Assembly: GCF_000350225.1 (NCBI RefSeq)
Contig: NW_005179272.1
Span: 1-64,000 of the forward strand
Direction: 5' to 3'
Length of the DNA: 64,000 bases
Source: Chondrus crispus
Taxonomy: Eukaryota > Rhodophyta > Florideophyceae > Gigartinales > Gigartinaceae
Below the pieces are notes generated by a model. That model was not told the origin of the DNA, made no database searches, and worked only from the letters and a program-made list of their open reading frames with translations. Shown here piece after piece: positions 9,003-21,658 of the stretch; position 1 is the first letter of the stretch; every line of letters starts with the position of its first letter. The position numbers were made by a program, and so were the translations under genes.

Positions 9003-9886
9003 AACGCAGTGCCAAATCCTCAGTGGTCCATCAGTTCTCAGTTTTTTTTGCTTTGTCGTGGCAGTCGTTGTGTGAGCTGTGGGTGAGCCTTCCGCTAGTC
9101 GGGAGGAAGAAAGTCCCTAGTGGCCAACGCACTGCCAAATCCTCAGTGGAACATACCCTCGCTCTTGGTGAAAGGCTGGTGCCATTGGAAATCTGACTTG
9201 AGCGAGGGTCCGACCAAGAATCGTCGAGAGACGAATTTCTGATCCTCGGGGAGGATCACAGTGTACTGGTCTAGTCGATCCGCACTCTGCCTTCGGGAGG
9301 TGCGTCGGCGGTGTGGGTAACGCTCTCGGTATTAGCCCTATAGGTACGACTTCGGTCCCCTGGGTGAAGAGAATACGTGCCTAAACACTGAACCTCTCAC
9401 TATACGTGTATAAGGTCGCGTAACTTGATTAAGTTCGCACGGAAGAGGGTGACCCAAGGAGTGATTTTGAACAAATCACACGAGTACGACGAAGGCAGTT
9501 TCATTCTTGTGTTGTGGGAGACCCTCTGAGGCAGTACCGTATCAAGTTTGGACAAGCCGATTTAGGTTGCAGGGACCGTTCGCGGTAGTAACCAAAAGTC
9601 CTGGTTCGTCTACAGGCAAAGTTGTTGTGCTTACTCGTGGCACGTTTGATTTAGTTCACAGTCGAAAGACCCGCACTGGCCGACATATAGGGGTAGCGCC
9701 CTAAGGCATTTTTAAGAAGAATACGCTTGTTCCACTCCGCCGGGAACAAGCACCAAGAACGTTTCCGAGTAATCGCTACAAACTTCCTATACGGGTGGGC
9801 TTGCCATTGTGTTGACTATCGGTTAACGGCTTGGGATCCCGGAACGGAAGACCTTGTATACTCGAAGGGTACATCCATTCGGCGAA
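9003..9886 (+). promoter_or_regulatory. Structured leader of family A (A1 +)
   Basis: Nearly identical in all A elements here, although their LTRs differ. Three perfect hairpins are visible: ACCCTCGCTC (9155-9164) with GAGCGAGGGT (9200-9209), GATCCTC-GGG-GAGGATC (9241-9257), and GCTTGTTCC (9725-9733) with GGAACAAGC (9743-9751). The last part (9791-9847) is the block shared with family B. No long ORF is conserved: a 65-codon frame at 9507-9704 is shifted by one base in the A2-type copies. Confidence 0.65.
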
Positions 9887-12800
9887 ATGGATGACCAAAG
9901 CTCTGGATCGGTCAGAATCGAGAAGCTGACCGCATCTAACTTTTACATCTGGAAGCAGAAAATCCAGCTACTGCTTGCTCTCCGAGATGTCGATCAATAC
10001 GTTTTTGATGATATATCGGAAAATGGGACCTCAGATGATCGCAGGAAGTGGATTCGTGGTGATGCGAAAGCAAAGGCAGTCATCGGACTCACGCTTTCTG
10101 ATGACTACTTGCAACCTGTGCGAGGGTGTAGCACTGCGAAAGAGGCATGGGAGGCGATTCTGAATGTGTTTGAGCGTCATACTTTGCTCAACAAACTTTC
10201 CGCCCGTCGCGACTTTTACACTGTATCCATGCTCCCATCCGAGAAAGTGCTCGTGTTCATCAATCGTGTGAAGCAACTTGCCGCCAGATTGCATTCAATG
10301 AGTGTTGAGATTGACGATAAAGAAATTGCAATGGCTGTGTTAAATGGTTTGCCTCCACGATTTGATAACTTGATTGTTGCCTTTGACGCACTTGGCAACG
10401 AGGATAACGTGTTTGGACTCGATTTTGTGAAGAGTCGTCTGCTGCAAGAGGAACAACGAGAGAGCATGAAGACCGCTTCTACTACTTCACCCCACGCACC
10501 TGCACTTGTCAATCGCATGCCTATTCGACGTGATATGAGATGTACGAACTGTAATCGACATGGACACACTGCAGCGCGTTGCTGGGGCAAGGATGTGAAT
10601 GGGCGCCGACCAGCACCGCCAGACGGGTTCCGGTCCCGCAACCCCGGCATGAAGCCAAGTGCATTCGTATCTCGAGATGAAACTTCTACTGCTGCCTTTG
10701 CTAAAAGCGACTTTACATGCCTGCTTTCGACTTCTTCTCCCGAAAAGAAGGCAGTGAACGCAGGGTCATGGCTTGTGTATTCCGGTTGCAGTGCCCACAT
10801 TACACTTGATCGCTCTTTGTTCGTTACTTATGAACAGATGCAATCTGGATCAGTCGAGATGGGCACGAAGGCTAGAGCCAATGTCGCTGGTCGTGGTGAG
10901 GTAGAATTCATGTTGAACGTCAATGGTAGTCCACATCCTTGCAAATTGTCCAACGTTTTGCATGTCCCTGATTTCGGATACTCGCTTCTGTCTGTTAGCC
11001 AAATCGTTTCAAAGGGCTTGCAAGTGTCATTTGAAAATGACAAATGCATCGTTACTGCAGGACCAACTCTAGTTGCCACAGCTAGTCAAGTTGGGGATTT
11101 ATTCATACTTGACGTCATGAATGAAACTTTCTCTGCTCACGTAGTTACCTTACAGACGCTACATGAACGAATGGCCCATGTTAACGTACAAGGAATCGCA
11201 TCAATGATTCACAATAATGTGGTAAGTGGCATCAATGTTCGTCAAAGCGATGTGATCAGAGCAATGAATCGAAAGTCTGACAATCACTCTCTCGTTTGTT
11301 CTGCGTGTGTGTTCGGCAAAGCAACGCGATCAGTAATCCCGAAACAGCAATCATCGTCTCGAGCACAGAACTGTCTTGACTTGGTACATTCTGACGTTTG
11401 CGGTCCGCTCGAAGTACAGTCCATTGGTGGTTCGAGATACTTCATTACATTTGTAGATGATCACTCGAACTGGGTTGTTGTGTACACGATGCGAAATAAA
11501 TCTGAGGCCTTTGCAAAATACAAGTTGTATGAACAGTTTGCCGAAACGCACACTGGTCGCAAAGTGAAGGTGCTTCGCACTGATCGAGGGGGAGAGTACT
11601 TGTCGACAGAATTCAAGTCATATTTGGATTCAAACGGTACACAGCACCAGCTCACCACTGCCTACACACCTGAACAAAACGGTGTTGCTGAACGTTTAAA
11701 TAGAACCTTGATTGATCTTGTCCGTTCCATGCTTTCTCATAAACAGGTCAGTAAACGATTCTGGGCAGAGGCTCTTGCCACTGCAGTATATGTACGCAAT
11801 CGAGTTACTTCACGGGCTTTGCCAGTTAACACGACTCCCCATCACATTTGGATGAAGTCAACTCCATATGTTGGCCATTTGAGAGTATTTGGGTCAAAGT
11901 GTTGGTATACATTACCGAAATTAGAGCTCCGTAAGCTTGACTTGCGAGCGCGTGAAGCAATGTTTCTCGGTTATTCGCAATGCAGTAAAGCATACAAACT
12001 TTGGGACGGAGAGTTGAGTAAAGTTGTTGTTTCACGAGATGCCAAGTTTGATGAATCGACATGTGGGATGCATGACATTCCTGCACATGAAAAAGATTCA
12101 ATCAGCTCTGACGTTGGCGTTGTATTGCTCGGTGGCGACAATGAGAATAAAGCCGATACCCCAAATACTAATGAGGTTGGTTCGGAAGAAGATGAAATTT
12201 CAGGGGAGGTTATTGAAAACGAGGACACTCACTCTGTAGGTGAGAATGATGAAGATGATGTATCACCTCCCGTCGAAACTCCGAATGTCACCCCTCCAAC
12301 TCCGACTCCAGCTGTACGAAGATCGTCTCGAATCAGTAGACCTCCCGGATCATGGTGGAGGAGCAACTTTGCAGCTGCTCCTCTTTCACATGCTCATGTC
12401 GCTATTGAGGGTCCCAACACTTTCAAACAGGCAACCCACGGTCCTAGAGCTGCATTCTGGCAAACCAGCATTGACAAAGAACTTGCATCGCAGACTAAGA
12501 ATCAGACCTGGAAACTTGTTCCTCGATCAGAGGCGTCAAACATCTTGACATCTCGATGGGTTTTCAATGTCAAGCAGCTGCCTGATGCAAATGGCAATAT
12601 AGTTGAAAGTGCAAAAGCCAGACTTGTTGCCCGTGGATTCCAGCAAGTGCAGGGTCTTGACTATACTGAGACATATGCCCCTGTCATAAAGTTTACGACT
12701 ATTCGTCTACTTCTTGCCTTAGTTGCTCATTACGACCTTGAACTTCATCAGATGGATGTCGTGACTGCGTTTTTGAACGGCGACTTGGATGAAGACATCT

Positions 12801-13984
12801 ACATGGAGCAACCCGAAGGCTGCGTTGACAAAAGCAAAAGTGATCATGTGTGTAAACTTTTGAAAGCACTTTACGGTCTTAAACAAGCACCTCGTCAATG
12901 GCATACCAAAGTGGATGATTTCTTACTCGGTCAATTGGGATTTGAGACTTCACGTAGTGATCCGTGCCTCTACATCAAACGCATTGGTAACATTATCATG
13001 CTAATTGCACTTTATGTCGATGACTTGTTGCTCGCTGGTAGTGATATCCATGCCATCAAATGGATGAAGGGGGAGCTTAACAAACGGTTTGAGATGAAAG
13101 ACCTTAGTGAGGCAAAAGTCTGCATTGGTCTTGAGATTCAAAGAGATCGCACTATCAAGACATTGAGTCTCACTCAAACTAAGTATGCATTAAATGTGCT
13201 TGACCGTTTTAAAATGTCGACTTGTAACCCTTCTCTGACTCCAATGGAACAAGATCGCAAAACCACGAATTCTATCGAAAACGACTCCGAAACAAAGGCA
13301 CCGTATCGTGAGGCAGTCGGTTGCCTTATGTACTTGATGGTTGGCACTCGTCCAGACTTGGCATACGCCATTGGAAAGTTTTCCCAACATTCTGCCAACC
13401 CATGTGAGTCACACTGGGCAGGTGTAAAACGAGTAATGCGATACGTGCAAGGGACTCGAAACTTAGGAATCGTGTTTGACAATAAATCCAAATCGCCGGA
13501 GTTGCTCGGTTTCAGTGATGCTGACTGGGCCGGTTGTTCAGACTCTCGCAAGTCGACCAGCGGATATATTTTCAAGTTCTGTGGTGGAGCTATCAGTTGG
13601 AGTTCCCGGAAACAGACTGTGGTTGCGACTTCGACGTGTGAAGCTGAGTACATTGCACTATGTGAAGCGTGTAAGGAGGCGACCTGGTTGCGTTAAGTTG
13701 TTGCTGATGTCCTCGGACTTGATTCTGATCCCACGATCATGATGGGGTGTGACAATGCAGGGACGATTTCGTTTGCACAGAATGAATCGATCAACCGTCG
13801 CAACAAACATGTTGATGTAAAATACCACTACGTACGAGATGCTATTAAGAGAAACATTGTGTATTTGTCGCATTGTCCGACCACTTCGATGCCTGTCGAT
13901 ATCTTAAACAAAGCACTTGGGCGAATTCTATTCCAGAAGTTTGTAGAACTTCTGGGGCTTGCAGTGTCCAGTAAAAGCATGTGA
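9887..13984 (+). pseudogene. Family A gag-pol with premature stop
   Basis: Starts at the ATG of MDDQ (9887). Order: Gag, zinc knuckle CTNCNRHGHTAARC, protease, HHCC and DD35E integrase, acidic linker, RT (YVDDLLLAGSD), RNase H. Two lesions matter. The protease motif reads WLVYSGC instead of WLVDSGC, losing the catalytic Asp. CAA becomes TAA at 13694-13696, cutting off the third RNase H Asp (GCDNAGTI) and the last ~96 residues; the frame after the stop is open to 13984. The same stop is in A1 (-). The protein is unlikely to support its own transposition. Confidence 0.88.
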
Positions 13985-13995
13985 TCGAGGGGGAG
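13985..13995 (+). promoter_or_regulatory. Polypurine tract of A1 (+)
   Basis: TCGAGGGGGAG overlapping the end of gag-pol and touching the LTR start. The same tract precedes the 3' LTR of A2-type elements and of the TRIM at 51571-51580. Confidence 0.8.
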
Positions 13996-14573
13996 TGTTG
14001 GAAATCTTCGACCACATGCTAAGCTACAAGCCTGACAGATATTACACGTGTACGTCGACGAAACCAAAAATGCTTGCAAGAGCATTCTTAGGATATTTGG
14101 TCTTCAACGTCGACACGTGTCATATTTGTACACGGTTGCACTTTCCTATCATTTCCGAGCATGTTTCAATTTTGGTGTTGACACGTGTAAGTTATGTACC
14201 TCGTGGCACTCTACAGTACATTCTGAACATGTTTCATTTTTCTCGATTTGACATGTGTGTGACACGTATGACATTTGTCCTACACGTGTGTGACACGTAT
14301 GACGTATGTGCCACAGTGGTTATTATTCGTAGTGTAAAATCTGTAATCTACAGTACAGTACATTCAGATATTATTGACTCTCAAACGGTCCCAAATTATT
14401 AGCAAGAGAGAGTGCAAGTAGGAAAGTCATTTGATTATCAACCGAGAGTGGAAGTAGGAGAGTCACTTGATTATCAACCGAGAGTGCAACAGGGAGAGTC
14501 ACTTGATTATCAACGAGTGCAAGAAGGAGAGTCACGTGACCAGCCCTAATGGCTCGAATTGTATGTAGTTCGG
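13996..14573 (+). repeat. 3' LTR-A1 of A1 (+), truncated
   Basis: Starts TGTTGGAAATC, carries four 36-bp units, and breaks off around 14557-14573 before the TATA box, where sequence passes into reversed A2-type gag. The lost piece (about 190 bp) is the R/U5 side. Confidence 0.8.
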
Positions 14574-15320
14574 AAGTCGAAAGCAAGCAAGTGAAGTCAC
14601 TCTCCGCAATGGCAGCAGTGGAATTGTCATCTCGAGAAACGAATGCACTTGGCTTTAAGCCAGTGTTGCGTGACCGAAACCCATCTGGCGGTGCAGGTCG
14701 GCGCCCATTCACGTCCTTGCCCCAGCAACGCGCTGCAGTATGCCCATGTCTATTGCAATTCGTACATTTCATATCGCGTCGAGTAGGCATACGATTGACA
14801 AGTGCAGGTGCATGTGGTGATGAAGCAGAAGCGGTCTTCATGCTTTCTCGTTGCTCTTCTTGCAGCAGACGACTCTTCACAAACTCGAGTCAAAACACTT
14901 CATCTTCATTGCCAAGTGCGTCAAGAGCAACAATCAAGTTATGGAATCGTGGAGGCAAGCCATTCAACACAGCCATTGCAATTTCTTTATCGTCAATCTC
15001 AACACTCATTGACTGCAATCTGGCAGCAAGTTGCTTCACACGATTGATGAACACAAGCACTTTCTCGGATGGGAGCATGGATACAATGTAAAAGTCGCGA
15101 CGGGCGGCAAGTTTGTTGAGCAAAGTATGACGCTCAAACACATTCAGAATTGCTTCCCATGTCTCTTTCGCATTGCTACAACCTTGCACATGTTGCAAGT
15201 AGTCACCAGAAAGCGTGAGTCCGATGACTGCCTTTGCTTTTGCGTCACCACGGATCCATTTTCTCCGGTCATCTGACGTCGCATTCTCCGGGATATCGTC
15301 AAAAACGTATTGATCGACAC
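14574..15320 (-). pseudogene. Family A (A2-type) gag fragment
   Basis: Covers Gag from VDQYVFDD (right end) to the zinc knuckle and the pre-protease region (left end). It has the A2 signature NTGLKPSAF, not the A1 form NPGMKPSAF. A frameshift near 14889 separates two open parts. At the right it is fused in frame to LTR-B2, so a peptide starting in the LTR reads into Gag, exactly as in the copy at 58291. Non-functional remnant. Confidence 0.8.
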
Positions 15321-15572
15321 TACTGAAAATGTGCGACCACATGCTGATATCTGGAAAGTGCAAAATCGAGCGACACGTGTACATGACTCGACGGTCCGGA
15401 CCCTCACCACATATCACTACATGACACGTGTAAAGTCTCAGATTTTGGGGTTCTGGGGACGAAAGTGGACTTTTGGAGGGTTATGCAAATTTGCATAAAT
15501 GCCGAAAATTTGCATTCGGCCCGAACCGCTATAGGGCTACACAGGCAATACTGCAAATCTATTGGGTGTCAG
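15321..15572 (+). repeat. LTR-B2 fragment (5' end)
   Basis: First ~250 bp of LTR-B2, starting TACTGAAAATG. It joins A2 gag on the left and LTR-A1 on the right at the same two junctions found in inverted orientation at 58103-58354. Confidence 0.8.
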
Positions 15573-16343
15573 TAAAGAAAGGTCAGCGGGGCAGAGGGAA
15601 GAAGGATGGCTGAAGGTTGCTGGTGGTTGACGGGAAAAGAAGTTGATACCATTTTACTCTTGGTCGCCAACTATTGGCGCTACTTATACTCTTCAAACTA
15701 CAAACAATACGAGCCATTAGGGCTGGTCACGTGACTCTCCTTCTTGCACTCGTTGATAATCAAGTGACTCTCCCTGTTGCGCTCTCGGTTGATAATCAAG
15801 TGACTCTCCTACTTCCACTCTCGGTTGATAATCAAATGACTCTCCTTCTTGCACTCTCGGTTGATAATCAAGTGACTCTCCTATTTCCACTCTCGGTTGA
15901 TAATCAAATGACTTTCCTACTTGTACTCTCTCTTGCTAATAATTTGGGCTCGTTTGAGAGTCAATAATATCTGAATGTACTGTACTGTAGATTACAGATT
16001 TTACAATACGATTAATAACCACTGTGGCACATACGTCATACGTGTCATACACGTGTAGGACAAATGTCATACGTGTCACACACATGTCAAATCGAGAAAA
16101 ATGAAACATGTTTAGAATGTACTGTACAGTGCCACGAGGTACATAACTTACACGTGTCAACACCAAAATTGAAACATGCTCGGAAATGATAGGAAAGTGC
16201 AACCGTGTACAAATATGACACGTGTCCACGTTGAAGACCAAACATTCTGAGAATGCTCTTGCAAGCATTTTAGGTTTCGTCGACGTACACGTGTAATATC
16301 TGTCCAGGCTTGTAGCTTAGCATGTGGTCGAAGATTTCCAACA
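15573..16343 (-). repeat. 3' LTR-A1 of A1 (-)
   Basis: 771 bp, complete ends (element sense TGTTGGAAATC to TTTCTTTA), six 36-bp units, a TATA box and several ACACGTGT palindromes. Closely matches the solo LTR at 5141. Confidence 0.88.
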
Positions 16344-16354
16344 CTCCCCCTCGA
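16344..16354 (-). promoter_or_regulatory. Polypurine tract of A1 (-)
   Basis: Complement of TCGAGGGGGAG between the gag-pol stop and the 3' LTR. Confidence 0.78.
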
Positions 16355-19300
16355 TCACATGCTTCTACTGGACACTGCAAGCCCCAGAAGTTCTACAAAC
16401 TTCTGGAATAGAATTCGCCCAAGTGCTTTGTTTAAGATATCTGCAGGCATCGAAGTGGTCGGACAATGCGACAAATACACAATGTTTCTCTTAATAGCAT
16501 CTCGTACGTAGTGGTATTTTACATCAACATGTTTGTTGCGACGGTTGATCGATTCATTCTGTGCAAACGAAATCGTCCCTGCATTGTCACACCCCATCAT
16601 GATCGTGGGATCAGAATCAAGTCCGAGGACATCAGCAACAACTTAACGCAACCAGGTCGCCTCCTTACACGCTTCACATAGTGCAATGTACTCAGCTTCA
16701 CACGTCGAAGTCGCAACCACAGTCTGTTTCCGGGAACTCCAACTGATAGCTCCACCACAGAACTTGAAAATATATCCGCTGGTCGACTTGCGAGAGTCTG
16801 AACAACCGGCCCAGTCAGCATCACTGAAACCGAGCAACTCCGGCGATTTGGATTTATTGTCAAACACGATTCCTAAGTTTCGAGTCCCTTGCACGTATCG
16901 CATTACTCGTTTTACACCTGCCCAGTGTGACTCACATGGGTTGGCAGAATGTTGGGAAAGCTTTCCAATGGCGTATGCCAAGTCTGGACGAGTGCCAACC
17001 ATCAAGTACATAAGGCAACCGACTGCCTCACGATACGGTGCCTTTGTTTCGGAGTCGTTTTCGATAGAAATCGTGGTTTTGCGACCTTGTTCCATTGGAG
17101 TCAGAGAAGGGTTACAAGTCGACATTTTAAAACGGTCAAGCACATTTAATGCATACTTAGTTTGAGTGAGACTCAATGTCTTGATAGTGCGATCTCTTTG
17201 AATCTCAAGACCAATGCAGACTTTTGCCTCACTAAGGTCTTTCATCTCAAACCGTTTGTTAAGCTCCCCCTTCATCCATTTGATGGCATGGATATCACTA
17301 CCAGCGAGTAACAAGTCATCGACATAAAGTGCAATTAGCATGATAGTGTTACCAATGCGTTTAATGTAGAGGCACGGATCACTACGTGAAGTCTCAAATC
17401 CCAATTCACCGAGTAAGAAATCATCCACTTTGGTATGCCATTGACGAGGTGCTTGTTTAAGACCGTAAAGTGCTTTCAAAAGTTTACACACATGATCACT
17501 TTTGCTTTTGTCAACGCAGCCTTCGGGTTGCTCCATGTAGATGTCTTCATCCAAGTCGCCGTTCAAAAACGCAGTCACGACATCCATCTGATGAAGTTCA
17601 AGGTCGTAATGAGCAACTAAGGCAAGAAGTAGACGAATAGTCGTAAACTTTATGACAGGGGCATATGTCTCAGTATAGTCAAGACCCTGCACTTGCTGGA
17701 ATCCACGGGCAACAAGTCTGGCTTTTGCACTTTCAACTATATTGCCATTTGCATCAGGCAGCTGCTTGACATTGAAAACCCATCGAGATGTCAAGATGTT
17801 TGACGCCTCAGATCGAGGAACAAGTTTCCAGGTCTGATTCTTAGTCTGTGATGCAAGTTCTTTGTCAATGCCGGTTTGCCAGAATGCAGCTCTAGGACCG
17901 TGGGTTGCTTGTTTGAAAGTCTTGGGACCTTCAATAGCGACATGCGCATGTGAAAGAAGAGCAGCTGCAAAGTTGCTTCTCCACCACGATCCGGGAGGTC
18001 TACTGATTCGAGACGATCTTCGTACAGATGGAGTCGGAGTTGGAGGGGTGACATTTGGAGTTTCGACGGGAGGTGATACATCATCTTCATCATTCTCACC
18101 TACAGAGTGAGTGTCCTCGTTTTCAATAACCTCCCCTGAAATTTCATCCTCTTCCGACCCAACCTCATTAGCATTTTGGGTATCGGCTTCATTCTCATTG
18201 TCGCCACCGAGCAATACAACGCCAACATCAGAGTTGATTGAATCTTTTTCATGTGCAGGGATGTCATGCATCCCACATGTCGATTCATCAAACTTGGCAT
18301 CTCGTGAAACAACAACTTTACTCAACTCTCCGACCCAAAGTTTGTATGCTTTACTGCATTGCGAATAACCGAGAAAGATCGCTTCACGCGCTCGCAAGTC
18401 AAGCTTACGGAGCTCTAATTTCGGTAATGTATACCAACACTTTGACCCAAATACTCTCAAATGGCCAACATTTGGAGTTGACTTCATCCAAATGTGATGG
18501 GGAGTCGTGTTAACTGGCAAAGCCCGTGAAGTAACTCGATTGCGTACATATACTGCAGTGGCAAGAGCCTCTGCCCAGAATCGTTTACTGACCTGTTTAT
18601 GAGAAAGCATGGAACGGACAAGATCAATCAAGGTTCGATTTAAACGTTCAGCAACACCGTTTTGTTCAGGTGTGTAGGCAGTGGTCAGCTGGTGTTGGGT
18701 ACCGTTTGAATCCAAATATGACTTGAATTCTGTCGACAAGTACTCTCCCCCTCGATCAGTGCGAAGCACCTTCACTTTGCGACCAGTGTGCGTTTGGGCA
18801 AACTGTTCATACAACTTGTATTTTGCAAAGGCCTCAGATTTATTTCGCATCGTGTACACAACTACCCAGTTCGAGTGATCATCTACAAATGTAATGAAGT
18901 ATCTCGAACCACCAATGGACTGTACTTCGAGCGGACCGCAAACGTCGGAATGTACCAAGTCAAGACAGTTCTGTGTTCGAGACGATGATCGCTGTTTCGG
19001 GATTACTGATCGTGTTGCTTTGCCGAACACACACGCAGGACAAACGAGAGAGTGATTGTCAGACTTTCGATTCATTGCTCTGATGACATCGCTTTGACGA
19101 ACGTTGATGCCACTTACCACATTATTGTGAATCATTGATGCGATTCCTTGTACGTTAACATGGGCCATTCGTTCATGTAGCGTCTGCAAGGTAACTACAT
19201 GAGCAGAGAAAGTTTCATTCATGACATCAAGTATGAATAAATCCCCAACTTGACTAGCTGTGGCAACTAGAGTTGGTCCTGCAGTAACGATGCATTTGTC

Positions 19301-20452
19301 ATTTTCAAATGACACTTGCAAACCCTTTGAAACCATTTGGCTAACAGACAGAAGCGAGTATCCGAAATCAGGGACATGCAAAACGTTTGACAATTTGCAA
19401 GGATGTGGACTACCATTGACGTTCAACATGAATTCTATCTCACCACGACCAGCGACATTGGCTCTAGCCTTCGTGCCCATCTCGACTGATCCAGATTGCA
19501 TCTGTTCATAAGTAACGAACAAAGAGCGATCAAATGTAATGTGGGCACTGCAACCGGAATCCACAAGCCATGACCCTGCGTTCACTGCCTTCTTTTCGGG
19601 AGAAGAAGTCGAAAGCAGGCATGTAAAGTCGCTTTCAGCAAAGGCAGCAGTAGAAGTTTCATCTCGAGATACGAATGCACTTGGCTTCATGCCGGGGTTG
19701 CGGGACCGGAACCCGTCTGGCGGTGCTGGTCGGCGCCCATTCACATCCTTGCCCCAGCAACGTGCTGCCGTGTGTCCATGTCGATTACAGTTCGTACATC
19801 TCATATCACGTCGATTAGGCATGCGATTGACAAGTGCAGGTGCGTGGGGTGAAGTAGTAGAAGCGGTCTTCATGCTCTCTCGTTGTTCCTCTTGCAGCAG
19901 ACGACTCTTCACAAAATCGAGTCCAAACACTTTATCCTCATTGCCAAGTGCGTCAAGAGCAACAATCAGGTTATCAAATCGTGGAGGCAAGCCATTCAAC
20001 ACAGCCATTGCAATTTCTTTATCGTCAATCTCAACACTCATTGACTGCAATCTGGCAGCAAGTTGCTTCACACGATTGATGAACACGAGCACTTTCTCGG
20101 ATGGGAGCATGGATACAGTGTAAAAGTCGCGACGCGCGGCAAGTTTGTTGAGCAAAGTATGACGCTCGAACACATTCAGAATTGCTTCCCATGTCTGTTT
20201 CGCACTGCTACACCCTCGCACATGTTGCAAGTAGTCATCAGAAAGCGTGAGTCCGATGACTGCCTTTGCTTTTGCGTCACCACGGATCCATTTTCTCCGG
20301 TCATCTGACGTCGCATTCTCCGGGATATCATCAAAAACGTATTGATCGACATCTCGGAGAGCAAGCAGTAGCTGGATTTTCTGCTTCCAGATGTAAAAGT
20401 TAGATGCGGTCAGCTTCTCGATTCTGACCGATCCAGAGCTTTGGTCATCCAT
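16355..20452 (-). pseudogene. Family A gag-pol with the shared premature stop
   Basis: ATG at 20450-20452 (MDDQ), open for about 1,270 codons to a TAA at 16643-16645 after CKEATWLR, then open again to the normal end. The stop is the same C-to-T change as in A1 (+). Protease here is intact (WLVDSGC), zinc knuckle, HHCC, DD35E and YVDD are present, and RNase H has its first two acidic residues but loses the third beyond the stop. Without readthrough, RNase H should be inactive. The two A1 copies otherwise differ by scattered substitutions. Confidence 0.88.
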
Positions 20453-21644
20453 TTCGCCGAATGGATGTACCCTTCGAGTATACAAGGTCTTCCGTTCCGG
20501 GATCCCAAGCCGTTAACCGATAGTCAACACAATGGCAAGCCCACCCGTATAGGAAGTTTGTAGCGATTACTCGGAAACGTTCTTGGTGCTTGTTCCCGGC
20601 GGAGTGGAACAAGCGTATTCTTCTTAAAAATGCCTTAGGGCGCTACCCCTGTATGTCGGCCAGTGCGGGTCTTTCGACTGTGAACTAAATCAAACGTGCC
20701 ACGAGTAAGCACAACAACTTTGCCTGTAGACGAACCAGGACTTTTGGTCACTACCGCGAACGGTCCCTGCAACCGAAATCGGCTTGTCCAAACTTGATAC
20801 GGTACTACCCCAATGAGGTTTCCCACACAAGAATGAAACTGCCTTCGTCGTACTCGTGTGATTTGTTCACAATCACTCCTTGGGTCACCCTCCTCCGTGC
20901 GAACTTAATCAAGGTACGCGACCTTATACACGTATAGTGAGAGGTTCAGTGTTTAGGCACGTATTCTCTTCACCCAGGGGACCGAAGTCGTACCTATAGG
21001 GCTAATACCGAGAGCGTTACCCACACCGCCGACGCACCTCCCGAAGGCAGAGTGCGGATCGACTAGACCAGTACACTGTGATCCTCCCCGAGGATCACTA
21101 ATTCGTCTCTCGACGATTCTTGGTCGGACCCTCGCTCAAGTCAGATTTCCAATGGCACCAGCCTTTCACCAAGAGCGAGGGTATGTTCCACTGAGGATTT
21201 GGCAGTGCGTTGGCCACTAGGGACTTTCTTCCTCCCGACTAGCGGAAGGCTCACCCACAGCTCACACAACGACTGCCACGACAAAGTAAAAAACTGAGAC
21301 CTGACGGACCACTGAGGATTTGGCAGTGCGTTGGCCACTAGGGACTTTCTTCCTCCCGACAAGCGGAAGGCTCACCCACAGCTCACACAACGAGTGCCAC
21401 GACAAAGCTGCAAGACCACAAAGTTGATTTCCAAAAACTGGGAACTGACGGACCACCAAACTGAAAAATCGGCTGAAACGGTGCTGAAAACGACGGCGAA
21501 AACTGAAAAACTGAAAAACCAAACTCGAAAGCGGAGACTGAAACTGATACCTTCTTCTTCTGCTTGACGAGCTGAACAAACTGATACTTGAACGACGGCG
21601 AAACTCGAACTTGAACCAAAACGAAGACGACGATCAGCGTTGAA
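20453..21644 (-). promoter_or_regulatory. Leader of A1 (-)
   Basis: The only full-length A1-type leader here. It begins (right) with a pyrimidine-rich tract on the element strand (about 21420-21640), then a direct duplication of about 115 bp (about 21190-21305 and 21310-21420, units starting TGGCAGTGCGTTGGCC), then the three hairpins and the pre-gag block described for A1 (+). Confidence 0.7.
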
Positions 21645-21658
21645 CTGGGCCCATAACC
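21645..21658 (-). promoter_or_regulatory. Primer-binding site (half-tRNA iMet)
   Basis: Complement of GGTTATGGGCCCAG, directly next to the LTR-A1 end TTTCTTTA. Confidence 0.8.

Larger units (their letters stand above)
9003..14573 (+). mobile_element. A1 (+): family A copia, 5' LTR missing
   Basis: Contains the distal leader, a complete-length but nonsense-mutated gag-pol, the polypurine tract and a truncated 3' LTR-A1. About 330 nt of leader including the primer-binding site are absent compared with the minus copy, because LTR-B2 of B#2 sits there. It forms a large inverted pair with A1 (-). Confidence 0.85.

Noticed and set aside
9507-9704. 65-codon ORF in the family A leader, faintly like an integrase C-terminal end
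   Set aside because: The A2 and A3 leaders have a 1-nt difference (AAAGTTGTTG against AAAGTGTTG) that shifts the frame, so it is not a conserved coding sequence.
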